A DNA stretch of 64,000 bases from Lepus europaeus (Eukaryota; Chordata; Mammalia; Lagomorpha; Leporidae): the NCBI RefSeq assembly GCF_033115175.1, contig NC_084838.1, forward strand, positions 39,163,468 to 39,227,467, given 5' to 3'. A program made the translations under genes and the position numbers. Under the pieces are notes generated by a model that had not been told where the DNA came from, searched no databases, and worked only from the letters and a program-made list of their open reading frames with translations. Shown here in pieces: positions 1-31,816 of the stretch. Position 1 is the first letter of the stretch. Every line of letters starts with the position of its first letter.

Positions 1-66
1 GACGGTGGCCACTGCCCACCCAGGCACCAGCAGCAGGAGATTGTCTGACTTGGGAGGCAGTGGGGT
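1..66 (-). other. NPR2: NPR2 3' UTR, start
   Basis: Sequence directly after the TAA stop, running off the window. No poly(A) signal is visible here. In human the SPAG8 gene converges on the NPR2 3' end; no SPAG8 coding sequence can be recognised in this window. Confidence 0.8.
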
Positions 67-19719
<19,653 letters not shown>

Positions 19720-19720
<1 letters not shown>

Positions 19721-21036
19721 CGGGCTAGCACCGGGTGAAAGCTTAGGGGCCGACTGCGCAGAACATCCCCGGAAGCGGTGGAGGCCCACTGTACCCCACC
19801 TTGGGTTCACCGGGTCTCAAGCTTCCTCCCTAGCGAGTTCACCCCAGATACCCCAGATCTGGAGTGTGCATCTGATCCTGTAGGGGATGACAACATGACT
19901 GCTGGGAGGGACAGCTAAGGGGCCTAGGGGACTTTTCTCAGACTGTCATAAAGGACGTGCTCTTAAACCCACTCTCCTCCCCGCGCTGAGAGACACTGCT
20001 TCTCTCCCCCACCCATTTTCAATCCACTTTTCCAGAAATCCCTGTGCCAAAACGCTAAGAGCTCCTGGAGGCGGGTGGGAAGGCAGGGCGAGGAGGGGCG
20101 CAGTTTCTCTGAGATGAAGGCGACACCTAGTGGTTGTGGAGGGGAAATGAAGGACAATGCCTTTTTATTCTTAGGCACAGTGTTTGTTTATTGAAGCTGG
20201 CTGCTTGCCTTGCACGAGCTCAGGGGGGATACGATGAAAGCCAAAGGGCCCAGTGCTGACCTTCGAGGGACATGCGTGTGGATTCCCTAGGGTGCAGAGG
20301 CCAAAAGAAACCCCCTGTGGCAATGTCTCTGGCCTCAAGCCCAGTGAAAAGGAAATCTTAGGACAGCTCCTTTGTAACACTGAGGAATGGGAACTGGAGT
20401 TTCAGGCTCCCCACACTGTTAGAGAAGGGATTTCGTCCTATCTGGGCTAGTCAAAGGGGTGATGGGACAACCTGGAAACTCTCCAACTTCAGACCAAACC
20501 AACCAAATCGTTGCGTTCCAAGCAACCAGACCCAGCTTTATGGGAGAAGCAAATACAAAATGGCAATTGCTGAAAGATACACAGAAGAATGCCAGGGCTA
20601 CTGAGCATCTCGTGAACATATTGTTCCGTCTCCTGGTGCAAAGATCATCGAAAACTGAGTCCCAGAGAGAAGGTCCCTCTCCTCCAGCCCCACACGGCTT
20701 TTTAGGAGCAGGGCACAGCCTGCATCTGGCATCCGGCTTCCAGTCCTCTAAGCTGGGGCTCTCGGCAGCCATTCTGCCAATTCACAGGACTTGCAGTATG
20801 AAGTTACAGTGTAGTGGCCACCGGCAGCCCAGCTGGGTCCCTGACGCACCTGCAGATCCCGTGAGCACCAGCCACCACTGTTTGCCGGGTGAACTCGTTT
20901 ATGTCAGTCTCCACATGACGAACAGCTCTTCATTTTACTGAAGATCATTCAAGGATGTGGCTCCTCCACTCTTCCTTCTGACTAGCCGCTTACACTACAG
21001 AGCAGGTAGAGATGGGAGATAAAAGTTCAACCATCT
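19720..21036. other. Intergenic, no recognised gene
   Basis: Unique-looking sequence upstream of NPR2. A minus-strand open frame at 20419-20772 (117 codons, ATG start) has no family resemblance I recognise. A reverse-strand AATAAA sits near 20189. No repeat family identified. Confidence 0.5.
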
Positions 21037-21369
21037 TGGGGGCTGGCGCTGTGGTGTATTGGGTAAAGGCACCACCTGCAGTGCCGGCATCCCATATGGA
21101 AGCCGGTTTGAGTCCCAGCTGCTCCTCTTCCAATCCAGCCCTCTGCTATGGCCTGGGAAAGCAGTGGAAGGTGGTCCAAGTCCTTGGACCCCTGCACCCA
21201 CATGGGAGACCAGAAGAAGCTCCTGACTCCTGGCTTCAGATAGGCCCAGATCCAGCCATTGCAGCCATCTGAAGAGTGAATCGGCGGATGGAAGACTTTC
21301 TCCTTCTCTCTCTCTGCCTCTCTGTAACTGCCTTTCAAATAAATAAATAAATTTTAAAATAAGGAAAAA
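21037..21369 (+). mobile_element. C-repeat SINE
   Basis: Full length; TSD AAAAGTTCAACCATCT (21021-21036) and AAAAGTTAAACCATCT (21370-21385), one mismatch. Confidence 0.95.
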
Positions 21370-21427
21370 AAAAGTTAAACCATCTAATAAAGGTTTTTTA
21401 AAAAATTAACATCCAGTGGAATATTTC

Positions 21428-21880
21428 TTTTTTTTTTTTCATTTTTATTAGATAAATGAGAGCTTTGGCTATCTATACATTTCCATTATCCAAGCTATCC
21501 CTGCTCTCACTGACATGAACAGTAAGACTCTGGTTGTATTTGGTGACCCTACCAGCAATCCACACAAAGCCTGGGAAATCCACACACTCTGCTGGCCCGA
21601 GCAGCACCCCCCGAGGAGGGCCTAGCTTTCTCTCTGCGGGGCTGTTATGGCCTCCTACAACTGTCATTCCTTCTGGCCAGGTTTCTCTCAAATACTGATT
21701 AATGTTTCTGGATTTGTGTCTGGCCAGGAATTCAACTGCACAGCATCAGACTGGCTAATGCTACAAGTTGTGGGAGTTTCCAGATGCCCTGTTAGTGAAA
21801 AGAAATCCTTCCCGTGGTCCCGCTCAGGCCAAAGGCGCCTCAAGACCCCAGCAGACTCCTGGGAGCGCCACATGTGGTCA
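21428..21880 (-). pseudogene. Possible processed retrocopy of unidentified origin
   Basis: On the minus strand a stretch without introns leads to a stop at about 21473-21475, then TAATAAAAATG (poly(A) signal) at about 21446-21456 and an A-rich tract reading as T at 21428-21440. This order (open frame, short 3' UTR, AATAAA, poly(A)) is what a retrotransposed mRNA leaves. The 72-codon frame at 21473-21691 continues upstream in another frame around 21688-21873, consistent with a frameshift. I do not recognise the protein. Flanking duplications were not found, so the call is tentative. Confidence 0.3.
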
Positions 21881-22749
21881 TGTTAATCTCCACGGTATGC
21901 CCGGTTGCCCCAAACTGAACAGTTTCATAACTGACCTAATTTTGCAGCTAAATCTGGATCTCCAGTCTTGCCCTAGACCAGACCATGCTTCCCAGGCTTC
22001 CAGAATATTCCAAAGAAAGAAAGCATCTTCCAGGCTTCTCTCTGCTTGACCAGCCTGACCAGCAGACAAAGGTTATGGTTAAGGTGTGACCGTGCCCCCT
22101 GCACGGAAGCTGGACAGATCCAAGAGAACCTGCCAACAGAGGGCAGGGCACAGCCGAGGGACATCAGATCAAATGGGGCAGAAAAGATCATTGCAAGGCA
22201 TGGGTGTCAACAGGACAAGGAGGAGGTAGTGTAAAAGAGAAGCGTAGTAAAGCAATAGAAGGCAAAGGAAGACTATTCAAATTCTTCCGTTTCTCTTCGG
22301 TCCCAGTGAGGGAGATACAGAACCCTGAAAATGCGTCCACTCATCGCTGCTCTCAATGGCCCCCCTCCACACACACACATCACTCAGCACACAGGATGGC
22401 TCCAGACCTGGGCTCCACTTCACTTTCTCAACGTCCTCAGAGAGCGGCTAGGATTGCTTGAAGGGCCAAAGAGTTTTTACTTCTGATTCACACATCTCGC
22501 CCTCTGGCAAGTTAGAAAGGGTTTTACATTTAAGATAGTCAAGTCCGATTCCAGCTTCCAGCTTCCCTGTGTTCTGCAAGGTGAGCTGGGGCCCTGCTCT
22601 GTGGGCCAGAAATCTCGACTTAGTGAAAACACGGTCCAGACGAGTCGTTTTCCAACAGGAAATGCTTTGCTGACGGCAATTCCTAAGAAAGGAATTTAAG
22701 AATTGTCAGCCATGTGCATCTTCAAGTCCCTGGTGGACTATGTTTCTTT
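21881..22749. other. Intergenic, no recognised gene
   Basis: Unique sequence with a short (CA) tract near 22368-22380. No convincing exon or repeat seen. Confidence 0.5.
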
Positions 22750-23103
22750 CTTTTTTTTTTTTTTTTAAGATTTATTTATGTATTTGAAAGTCATAGTTAC
22801 ACAGAGAGAGAAGGAGAGGCAGAGAGAGAGAGAGAGAGAGAGAGGTCTTCCATCCACTGGTTCATTCTTCAACTGGACACAACAACTGGAGCTCTGCTGA
22901 TCCGAAGCCAGGAGCCAGGGGCTTCCTCTGGGTCTTCCCACGAGGATTCAGGAGCCCAAGGACTTGGGCCATCTTCCATTGCTTTCCCAGGCCATAGCAG
23001 AGAGCTGGATTGGAAGTGGAGCAGCCGGGTCTTGAACTAGCACCCAAACGGGATGCCGGCACTGCAGGTGGCGGCTTTACCAGCTACGCCATAGTGCCGG
23101 CCC
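22750..23103 (-). mobile_element. C-repeat SINE
   Basis: Reverse full-length copy. TSD GGACTATGTTTCTT before and GGACCATGTTTCTT after. Contains a (GA) tract near 22818-22843. Confidence 0.94.
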
Positions 23104-23250
23104 CTGGACCATGTTTCTTCTGTGCACTCCATCCAGGCCTGGACCAGTGCCTCCGGCAGTATGCAGGAAGGTGGTGGCAGAGCATGCACTGCTTCCCTGC
23201 GTTCCTGTGATCGCCCATCACCGCTGCTGCCGCCCCCAGGAACTACCTAC

Positions 23251-23452
23251 CACCCCTTGGGCCCCTGCACCCACGTGGGAGACCCAGAAGAAGCCCCTGG
23301 CTCCTGGCTTTGGATTAGCACAGCTCCGGCCATTGTGCCCATTGGGGAGTGAACCAGTGGATGGAAGAAGACCTCTCTCTTTCTCTCTCTCTCTCTCTGT
23401 AACTCTGACTTTCAAATAAATAAATAAATCTTAAAAAAAAAAAAAAAAGAAA
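23251..23452 (+). mobile_element. C-repeat SINE, 5'-truncated
   Basis: Only the 3' two thirds remain, from 'cttgggcccctgcaccc' to the poly(A) tail. Confidence 0.88.
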
Positions 23453-24454
23453 AGAAAAAAGGAAACAAAGGAACCACGATCACCCCAGCTTTTTCAGAAC
23501 GGAAGTGGATTAATCACCGTTCTCATCTTTCACTCTGCTTAGAATTTTCTGGAGAAGTCCAAGGCTGGGAAGAGAGGCTAAGCTGAAACAGAACTGGGCT
23601 CCTGCTGCATGTGCCGCAGGTCACGACAAACAACGAATTGCTAAGCCGTGGCACTGCAGGGTTGGTGGGAGGACCAGACACTGAAAGAGGGGCTTGGAGA
23701 AACCCAAGTGGGAAAGGAAAAGCACCTAGAGTAGGATGATGGGGTAGTAATGCAGAGAGAGAGAGAGAGAGAGCGAGCTGAGGCCAATCGAAGGAAGAAA
23801 TGGCAGGACTCAGTGGCAAACAGGATCCACACTCCAAAGCAAGGGTCCCAAAGGCAGACGCCCTAGGGGGCCAAGTAAGGGGCCGGGTGGGGACTGGCAA
23901 CCCAGGAAGCCCTGCTCCATCTGAAGTGGACGCTGCTGCGCCCGGATGGAGCGCGGAGTTGCCAGTTCCTGTGATTTTTCCTTTGGTCCCGTTTCAAGGC
24001 TCTGGGTCTCCGGTCTCACCTCCCTCCAATCCGGTCTCCACAATGTATTCAGATGCCAAAGCGACCTTTTGAAACAAAAACCTAATTATGTCACTTCCCT
24101 GCTTAAAATCCTTAAATGAGTCCCCATGGAAGCTGTTTTTCAGACTGTTATTTTTAGCCGCAAAACCCTTCCTTCAACTAAAAGTTTATATGCAAAACAG
24201 AAAAAGAAAGAAAACCCAGGGGCTCCAGGTAAGGCAGGGTGTGCTGGGACAAGAGCCCCCCTTCCCATTTTTTCATACAGAGGCCCTAAGCCACCTCCAG
24301 GGACCCTCAGGGCAGCGCAGGGAGATTTTCTGAGGTGCTGGGTGTACAGACAGTATGGAGGGGTCCAGCTGCAGACCCTCAACTTCTAGATACACTCGCT
24401 CCTAAATCCCACCCGCCTGGGAGCGGCCTGTGCTCACAGCCCTCCGACCCTCTC
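23453..24454. other. Intergenic, with L2 fragment
   Basis: No gene seen. 24010-24135 resembles a sense L2 piece ('cacaatgtattcagatgc' then 'atgtcacttccctgcttaaaa' then 'cccatggaagc'). A (GA) tract lies at about 23755-23775. Confidence 0.5.
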
Positions 24455-24696
24455 TTCAAATGACTGCAATAGCCGGAGCTGCGCTGATCCGAAGCCAGGA
24501 GCCAGGAGCCAGGAGCTTCTTCCTGGTCTGCCACGTGGGTGCAGGGGCCCAAGCACTTGGGCCATCCTCCACTGCCTTCCCGGGCCACAGCAGAGAGATG
24601 GACTGGAAGAGGAGCAGCCAGGACTAGAACCAGCACCCATATGGGATGCCGCACCACAGGCAGAGGATTAACCTAGTGTGCCATGGTGCCGGCCCC
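24455..24696 (-). mobile_element. C-repeat SINE, tail missing
   Basis: Reverse copy lacking the CT-rich/poly(A) end. It abuts an older C-repeat scrap (about 24697-24775, 'attggaagtgaagccagg'). Confidence 0.85.
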
Positions 24697-24805
24697 CCTC
24701 ACACAGTTTTAATTGGAAGTGAAGCCAGGACTCAAACCCAGGCACCCAATGTGGTATGCAGATTCCATAACGCTTTTCTCTCTTTAAGTTATTTTAAAAT
24801 GCAGT

Positions 24806-25160
24806 CCAATCTGTGTGTGTAGTGTGTGTGTGTAAGATTTATTTATTTATTTATTTGAAAGGCAGAGTTAGAGAGAGAGGGGAGAAACAAAGAGAGATCT
24901 TTCATCCATTGGTTCACTCCCCAAATGGCCACAATGGCCGGGGCTGGGCCAGGCCAAAGCCAGGAGCCAGGAGCTTGTTCCAGGTCTCCCACGTGGGTGC
25001 AGGGGCCCAAGCACTTGGGCCATCCTCTACTGCTTTCCCAAGTGCATCAGCAGGGAGCTGGATTGGAAGCAGATCAGCCAGGGCTTGAAGGGGGGCTCCA
25101 ACATGGGATGCCAGCATCGCAGGCAGCAGCTTAATCCACTGTGCCACAACACTGGGGCCT
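24806..25160 (-). mobile_element. C-repeat SINE with (GT)n at its tail end
   Basis: (GT)n at about 24811-24833, then (ATTT)n tail and reverse C-repeat ending near 25160. Confidence 0.88.
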
Positions 25161-25476
25161 TCAGTCTGGCTTAAACCCATGGTGGCAGTACCAGTGCTCG
25201 TCTGCTCCTCCCTGAGCATCTGAGCTTGAGCCATGGCTTCAGGTAGTGGGAGGACAGTATGTCTCCTCGTGTCACCTCTCCTCACCACTTCTAGTTCTCC
25301 AGAAGTTTCTCCAGAAGCGTTCTTGCAGGAGGGGGACAGGGAAGAAGAGTGGGGAGGAAGAGGACCGCTGTTTCTTTAATGAATAGGGAAGTTAGCGCAG
25401 CTGTGTGGATGACGGACCATCCCAGCCTGCTGGGCAGCAGGTGTCACAGTTCTGGCTCCTACCCAGCTCTGTATAG

Positions 25477-25481
<5 letters not shown>

Positions 25482-25538
<57 letters not shown>

Positions 25539-25844
25539 ACAGGCAGAGTGGACAGTGAGAGAGAGAGAGAGAGGTCTTCCTTTGCCATTGGTTCACCCTC
25601 CAATGGCCGCCGCGGCCAGCACACCACGCTGATCCCAAGGCAGGAGCCAGTTGCTTCTCCTGGTCTCCCATGGGGTGCAGGGCCCAAGCACTTGGGCCAT
25701 CCTCCACTGCACTCCCTGGCCACAGCAGAGAGCTGGCCTGGAAGAGGGGCAACCGGGACAGAATCCGGCGCCCTGACTGGGACTAGAACCCGGTGTGCCG
25801 GCACTGCAGGCAGAGGATTAGCCTAGTGAGCCGCGGCGCCGGCC
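25482..25844 (-). mobile_element. C-repeat SINE (young subfamily)
   Basis: Reverse copy after a (CT)n/T-run of about 37. TSD TGTATAGTCTCT at 25470-25481 and 25848-25859. Confidence 0.94.
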
Positions 25845-25859
25845 TCTTGTATAGTCTCT

Positions 25860-27477
25860 TTGGAAGGTCCTGCAGGGCTCTGCACGAAGCTGTGCTCTAA
25901 CATAGACTGTCTTGCTCCAGGGGATCTTTCAGCCTTCCTCACTTGTGTGCAGCTGACACAACTTGGGTTACCAGCGGAAGCCTTGCCATCTTCTGGTCAT
26001 GGGAACCCAAGTATCCCTACTAAACTAAGCAGAAGCAATGCAGGCTGTTCCACTGCTGCCCCTCACTGTCTCACGTCTCTCTGATCGCCTTTCCTCGGCC
26101 ATTCTCAGATAGGCACAGCGCTGAGCAAGTTCACTGTCTACAGACAGTCTCAGTGGGGGATGAGCAAACAGTGCCTCATCTAGATTCTCTTTGACACCTT
26201 CCTCCTTGGTTTGGGGGCAGCGGGGAGAGGCTGTCCACGCCTCCCTCCCTTCAGTCATCTTGTATCTTACATAACCCAGGAACGGAGGCGGCCAGAGAAG
26301 GATGGGTTGGGTGATGGTTGTAGGTAGCAGGGCCAGTTCTGCCACCTCTTGCATAAGCCCCGGAGAAGGTGTCTGGCTCCTTTTATTAGCAACTCTGTTT
26401 AGAGTATGTGGTCCTTATTGCTTCCTTGTCCCCAGCGCTGGACCCTGCTCCCCAACTCTAGGACAGTGGGAAATATTCCGGTCAGCATCTCCCACTGTGT
26501 CCTGAAGTGAAGGGAAGTGCACGTGACACCAGGGGCTCGGCTGCATTTCTAAGTGAGGAGGCAAGGTTGTCCACCGAGAGAGAAAAAGAAGCAGGAGCTG
26601 GGGTTTCAGGCAGAAGACAGAAGACAGAGACAGCGGGGGGCAGAACATAGATGACAGCTGTTTCCAGAAGGAGGCACACGTGCGTGTGGCACACAGGCTT
26701 CTGCCGTCCATTCAGGCGCACGGGGACCCTCATCAGCAGGGCCTTGCAAAGGAGCCAAAGGAGCCCAGGTGAACAAGTTTTGGACGAAAAGCAAAGAAGT
26801 AGGAAGACGACGGCTCCGTCCTCTGTATACAAGGGGCTACCAGGCGTTTGTGGGGAGATGCATAAGAAGCTGCTGCGTGTTCCCAGTCAACCCTCGGCAG
26901 ACCCCAGCCCATGGGCGGAGAGGCAGCCAGTGCACGGGAGGACGGTGAGACAGGCGGGACTGCACACACCCAGGGGCAGCCAGTTTTCTAACGGCATCGT
27001 TCTAATCCGGCACGCTCGGGTCGCTGAGGCACTTTTGTAGACGCACCTTACCTTTCTGTATGAGGCCATGGCATGGCCTGCTGCGCAGTTAGTGTGATTA
27101 ATAACCCAGAGGCTTCAGAGGAGGGGCCCGAGATTTTGACTGTGCCTTAAAGAATGGACAGGAACCTGGTAACCTCCCTCAAGGGGAACAAGATGTCAGA
27201 GGAACAAGGTGCCAGACAGAAGCTTTCCATTGTTGGTCATTTTGTATTCCTTTAAATTTATAACATGAGGTCCAGTATGGACAATTCAAAACTTTTACTG
27301 AAAAATCAAATTTCAGTCGCAAGTAAGAAAGTATAAGCCATATATTGAGTGCTTGATATTTGGAATGATTCATAGGGAAGCAATGGGGCCCCACAGGGAA
27401 AGGCGAGATTGACTTAAATAAACTCACATGACAAATCCCTCACAGCAGCACCAGGGACATTCAAAACATCAAAGTGA
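25860..27477. other. Intergenic, no recognised gene
   Basis: About 1.6 kb free of C-repeats. No coding exon, RNA gene or repeat family I can name. Confidence 0.5.
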
Positions 27478-27793
27478 GGGCTGGGCATCGGGGCGCAGCC
27501 AGTGAAGCCACGGCTTGGGACACCCACATCCCGGGTCGGAGCAGGGGTTTGAGTCCCAGCTACTCTGCTTCTGACCCAGCTTCCTGCTAATACAACCTAG
27601 GAGGCAGCACATGATGGCTCAAGTGCTTGGGCCCCTGCTAGTCACGTGGGAGACCAGGCTCCTGGCTTCAGCTTGGCCCACCTCTGGCTGTTGGAGCCGT
27701 TTGGAAAGTGAGTCAGCAGATAGAAAATCTCTCTCTCTCTGTCTTTGCCTTTCAAGTAGATGAAAATAAATAATAAGCATAAACAATAAAAAC
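27478..27793 (+). mobile_element. C-repeat SINE (old)
   Basis: Diverged plus copy with B box GGGTTTGAGTCCC and an A-rich degraded tail. Confidence 0.85.
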
Positions 27794-28624
27794 ATCAGGG
27801 GGCAAATGGTGACATTAGTGCTAAGAAGACTTTTCCAAAAACTAGTAATTTGGGACCAATAAATTATAATGGATATTACAGAAAGTGTAATCCAAGAGTA
27901 GGAAATTAAAAGGGGGAAGAATTAAGATCAAACATCTTACAATAAATAGGTATAAAAAATAGCAAAACCCACTAAACATAAAAACAAAGCTAAGATTGGT
28001 TGGGGTATCTCTGGCCCAAAAATAAATTTAATTTATTTTTATTTTCCACAAAGCAAATCTTGACCAAACACTAGATAAGAAAAATTGAATGGATAACTTA
28101 GATTCTTCCTTGAGGGAACTTAGATTCTTCCTTGATAATTCTAAAATAAAATATTTGTTTAGATAAGAATAGTGTTCTAAAAATAACAGGCACGATCTAT
28201 ACTGCAAGGAGTCAGTGTGAGCAGAAGAGTCAGCCATTGTCCTCCAACACCTGCTAGGTCACCCCGAGAGAAAAGGAGTGGCAGGTGACACCAGCCTCCC
28301 CCATGGAGTGACAGCTGAGAACGTCTTCCGTCAACTGCCCAGAGTAATGAAACTGACCAACAAAAACAGCAAACATCATCCAAAAGGACCCTAATGTTCT
28401 TCTTGCAAAGCTAGGCTTTAAACTAACCCGACAGACGTCAAATAAACAGATTCCAGGATCCCCAGATTACGGCCTACTTACAATGAAAATAAATATAAAA
28501 GCACCTTGTATATTATAAAGTGTTATATAAATGTTAATTGTGATGGTAATTACTTGAGGCCTTTCTTTCCCAAAAATAAACTAGATCCCCTTGAGTTCGT
28601 ATTCTGGAAAGGTGAAATGTTTGC
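27794..28624. other. AT-rich intergenic sequence
   Basis: No gene seen. The short element-like stretch at 28485-28565 ('ttataaagtgttatataaatgtt') resembles a degenerate L2/MIR-class 3' end; weak. Confidence 0.4.
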
Positions 28625-28659
28625 TTTTTTTTTTTTTTTTAAGAGATTGCTTATTTTGT

Positions 28660-29291
28660 TTTGTTTTTAAGATTTTATTTAGGGGCTGGCACCGTGGCTC
28701 ACTCGGTTAATCCTCCGCCTGCGGCACCGGCACCCCATATGGGCACTGGGTTCTAGTCCCGGTTGCTCCTCTTCCAGTCCAGCTCTCTGCTGTGGCCTGA
28801 GAAGGCAGTGGAGGATGGCCCAAGTGCTTGGTTGGGCCCCTGCACCTACGTGGCAGACCAGGAGGAAGCACCTGGCTCCTGATTGGCCTAGCTCCGGCCG
28901 TAGCGGCCATTTGGGGGGTGAACCAATGGAATGAAGACCTTTCTCTCTATCTCTCTCTTTCACTGTCTAACTCTGTCAAATTAGAAAAAAAAAAAAAAGA
29001 TTTTATTTATTTAGTTGAGAGGTAGAGTTACAGGAGAGACAGAGAGAAAGGTCTTCCATCTGCTGGTTCACTCCCCAAATGGCCGCCACAGCTGGAGCTG
29101 GGCTGATCCAAAGCCAGGAGCCTGGAGCTTCTTTGGGGTCTCCCATGAGGATGCAGGGGCCCAAGGACTTGGGCCATCTTCTACTGCTTTCCTAGGCTAT
29201 AGCAGAGAGCTGGATTGGAAGTGGAGCAACCGGGACTTGAACCAGCACTGCAGGCAGCGGCTTTAACCCACTATGCCACAGCACGGGCCCC
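28660..29291 (-). mobile_element. C-repeat SINE interrupted by a second SINE
   Basis: Outer copy in reverse: tail near 28660-28681, body 28997-29291. The host tail is split by the plus-strand insertion at 28682-28996. Outer TSD approximately TGCTTATTTTGTT and TGCTTGTTTTTGT. Confidence 0.85.
28682..28996 (+). mobile_element. C-repeat SINE nested in another SINE
   Basis: Full-length plus copy flanked by AGATTTTATTTA on both sides, which is the tail of the older reverse copy. It is therefore the younger insertion. Confidence 0.92.
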
Positions 29292-30046
29292 TGCTTGTTT
29301 TTGTCATTGTGTAAAGCTGTTCAAATTTTTCATTGCTTCATAGAAAAGTCTAGTTAAGATTTGCTGATCAGTGACAACATGATCAAAAAAAGAGAAACTG
29401 CCCAGTTCAAAATAATAATCTTCATTGAAGGGCCTAGGGCGGATACAAAGAGAGGTCAGGATACACTCCCTGCCCTGTGCACCAGGAAGAGTACTAAGGA
29501 GGAGGACAAAGGCTGGCTTACGCGGCAGATCGACTGTGTGAAGCAGCGAATGACGTGCTCCTTCCCACTGCCACTGGCCGGCCCTGAGCCTCACAGGCTG
29601 ACTCTGCGACTCCACGGCACACAGCATCTTGCTGAATCCATCGTGGGACACAATGGCGGAAGGCTGGGCTGCAGAAGGCAGCAAGGGAGAGCTGTAGCGA
29701 CAGAAGTGCTCTGGCCCCAGCCTCCCTAGGATGGGCCCTGCAAAGCGCTCCGGCTTCTCATTGATGGTGGCCCCTGAGCCTCCTCCCCGTCTTGTCAGCC
29801 TAGGAATGACGGGCGATTCTCGCTTTTGCTAATTTCTGGATTCTCTTGAATGGTTTCTCAGTTCTTCCATCTCTTTCACAGCTGGCTAATTCTCGGGATT
29901 AAACTCCCTCTGGGTTAAATACTTACGAGTGATTTCTTTTTTCCTGGTTGGATCTTAAGTCTGGTGCCTAAGCCAAAAAAGAATTTATTAGATTGAGAGC
30001 AAAGACTCTGCCTACCGAATTTCTAGGTTCAAAGTTCACTGCTATC
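29292..30046. other. Intergenic, possible LTR or MER remnant
   Basis: No gene recognised. 29800-29985 ('ttctcagttcttccatctc', then 'taaactccctctgggttaaatac', then 'tttcctggttggatc') has the look of an old LTR-class repeat, family not certain. A 126-codon minus-strand frame at 29304-29684 has no known resemblance. Confidence 0.4.
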
Positions 30047-30335
30047 AGGAAAGGTACTGTGGCACAGTTTGGGATGCCTGCATTGCATATCAGAGTGCTG
30101 GTTTGAGGCCCAACCCTCCTCTGCTTCCCATCCAGCTTCCTGCTAACACACCTGGGAAGACAACAGATGATGGCCCAAGTACTTAGGTTCCTGCCACTCA
30201 TGGGAGACAGCTGGATGGAGATCCTGGCTCCTGGCTTTGGCCTGGCAGAGCCCTGGCTATTGTGGGCATTTGCAGCATGAACAGTGAATAGAATATATGT
30301 TCTTGCCTTAAAAATAAAAAATTTAAAAATTTTAG
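30047..30335 (+). mobile_element. C-repeat SINE (old)
   Basis: TSD AAAGTTCACTGCTATC (30031-30046) and AAAGTTCACTGCTACC (30336-30351). Confidence 0.92.
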
Positions 30336-30351
30336 AAAGTTCACTGCTACC

Positions 30352-31130
30352 GAAGTGCACCCAGACTTATACAGAGGAACAAAGAGACAAAATAGTTTCC
30401 CTCTTCTCCCAAAAGGACACAGGCAAGAAAGTAGGTTTGGGAAGAGAGAGAGGAGGGCGCCGCAGACAGGGACAAGGACGTGACAGAATCCCCTCTTAAA
30501 ATCTGAGTGGAGTCAGAGACTGAACCTCTATAAAAACTCAAAACGCTGAAAAGATTATGGCACTCCTTCCTTCCAAAACATAGAACAAAATCGATCTTAA
30601 ACTAAAATACCCGTGTCAATTTAGAATCTTTGTGTGGTAACTACTTTCATGGCTTTAAAAAAATTACCAACTTTTTTTTGTGCACATCTATTTGATGCCC
30701 TCACTTGGTTGGTGCCTATTGGGTCATCCAGGGCAGGGCCTGCCCAGCCGGCGCTGGCCAAAACCCCAGTAGTCGGCCTGCTTGTGCTGGGAGGGGCCAG
30801 GGCGCAGGAGCTAAGTCCCCTGAGGACGCAGGGGTGGCTTAGGTTTCCCATGGGCCCCGACGGGGCTGTGGGCTTTACCAGGCAGGCGGTTTCTCCAGAA
30901 GACCTCAGAGTCTAGTCTACATTCAGTCACAACGCTACTGCCCAGATTCATCATTTGCCCCATTCAGCCAACTCAGGACAATTTTTGGCTGTTTTAATAA
31001 AATTGATCTTCAAAGGTTAAGTGTTGGCCACCAGTAAGTACAAATTTTTTAACAGTGGCTATAAATTTGAAATAACAGTGAAAAACAGTCAAAAAAGATG
31101 TTTAGAAATAATAATACCTACTGCTCGCAA
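30352..31130. other. Intergenic, no recognised gene
   Basis: Unique sequence. No exon or named repeat seen. Confidence 0.45.
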
Positions 31131-31573
31131 AGGCGCAGGGAAATGGCTCCTTCATACCCCTGCTGAGAGTACAAGCCACACAACTTTAGAGAGCAATTTG
31201 GCCATCTCAGTCAAAAGCTCTTTTTTTTTTTTTAAGATTTTATTTATTTATTTGAGAGGTAGAGTTACAGACAGGGAGAGGAAGAGACAGAGGAGGTCTT
31301 CCATCTGCTGGTTCACCCCTCAAATGGTCGGTCTCCCATGTGCATGGAGGGACCCAAGGACTTGGGCCATCCTCCACTGCTTTCCCAGGTCATAGCAGAG
31401 AGCTGGATTGGAAGAGGAGCAGTAGGGACTAGAACTGGTGCCCATATGGGATGCCGGCGCCATAGGTAGAGGATTAACCTACTGCGCCATGGCACTGGTC
31501 CCAGTCAAAAGCTCTTAAGACATTTTTACCGCTGACCATTCATTTCACTTCAAGAACTGAGAGAAAGGAAACG
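31130..31573 (+). repeat. L1 remnant split by a SINE
   Basis: 'agagcaatttggccatctcagtcaaa' before the SINE and 'catttcacttcaagaactgag' after it fit the old L1 3' region. The SINE at 31223-31501 interrupts it. Confidence 0.5.
31223..31501 (-). mobile_element. C-repeat SINE with internal deletion
   Basis: Perfect 15-bp TSD CAGTCAAAAGCTCTT at 31208-31222 and 31502-31516. About 40 bp of the core is missing near 31325. Confidence 0.94.
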
Positions 31574-31816
31574 GGCCGGCACTGTGATGCAGTGGGTTAA
31601 ACCACAGCCTGCAGTGCCAGCATCCCATGTGGGCACAGGTTTGGGTCTGGCTGCTCCACTTCCAATCCAGCTCCCTGCTAATCTGCCTGGGAAAGCAGTG
31701 GGAGACCAAGCCAAGAAGAAACTCCTTTTTTCCTGGCTCCAGCCTGACCCAACCCCAGCTGTTGCAACCATCTGGAGAGTGAACCAGCAAATGGAAGAGC
31801 TCTGTCTGTCTCTCTC
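31574..31816 (+). mobile_element. C-repeat SINE, tail replaced by inverted copy
   Basis: Plus-strand copy running into its CT-rich zone, where the opposite-strand copy begins. The two form a tail-to-tail inverted pair. Confidence 0.88.

Noticed and set aside
20419-20772. 117-codon minus-strand ORF with ATG
   Set aside because: No recognisable domain, no splice or promoter context; probably chance.
29304-29684. 126-codon minus-strand ORF
   Set aside because: No recognisable family and next to old repeat remnants; cannot be supported.
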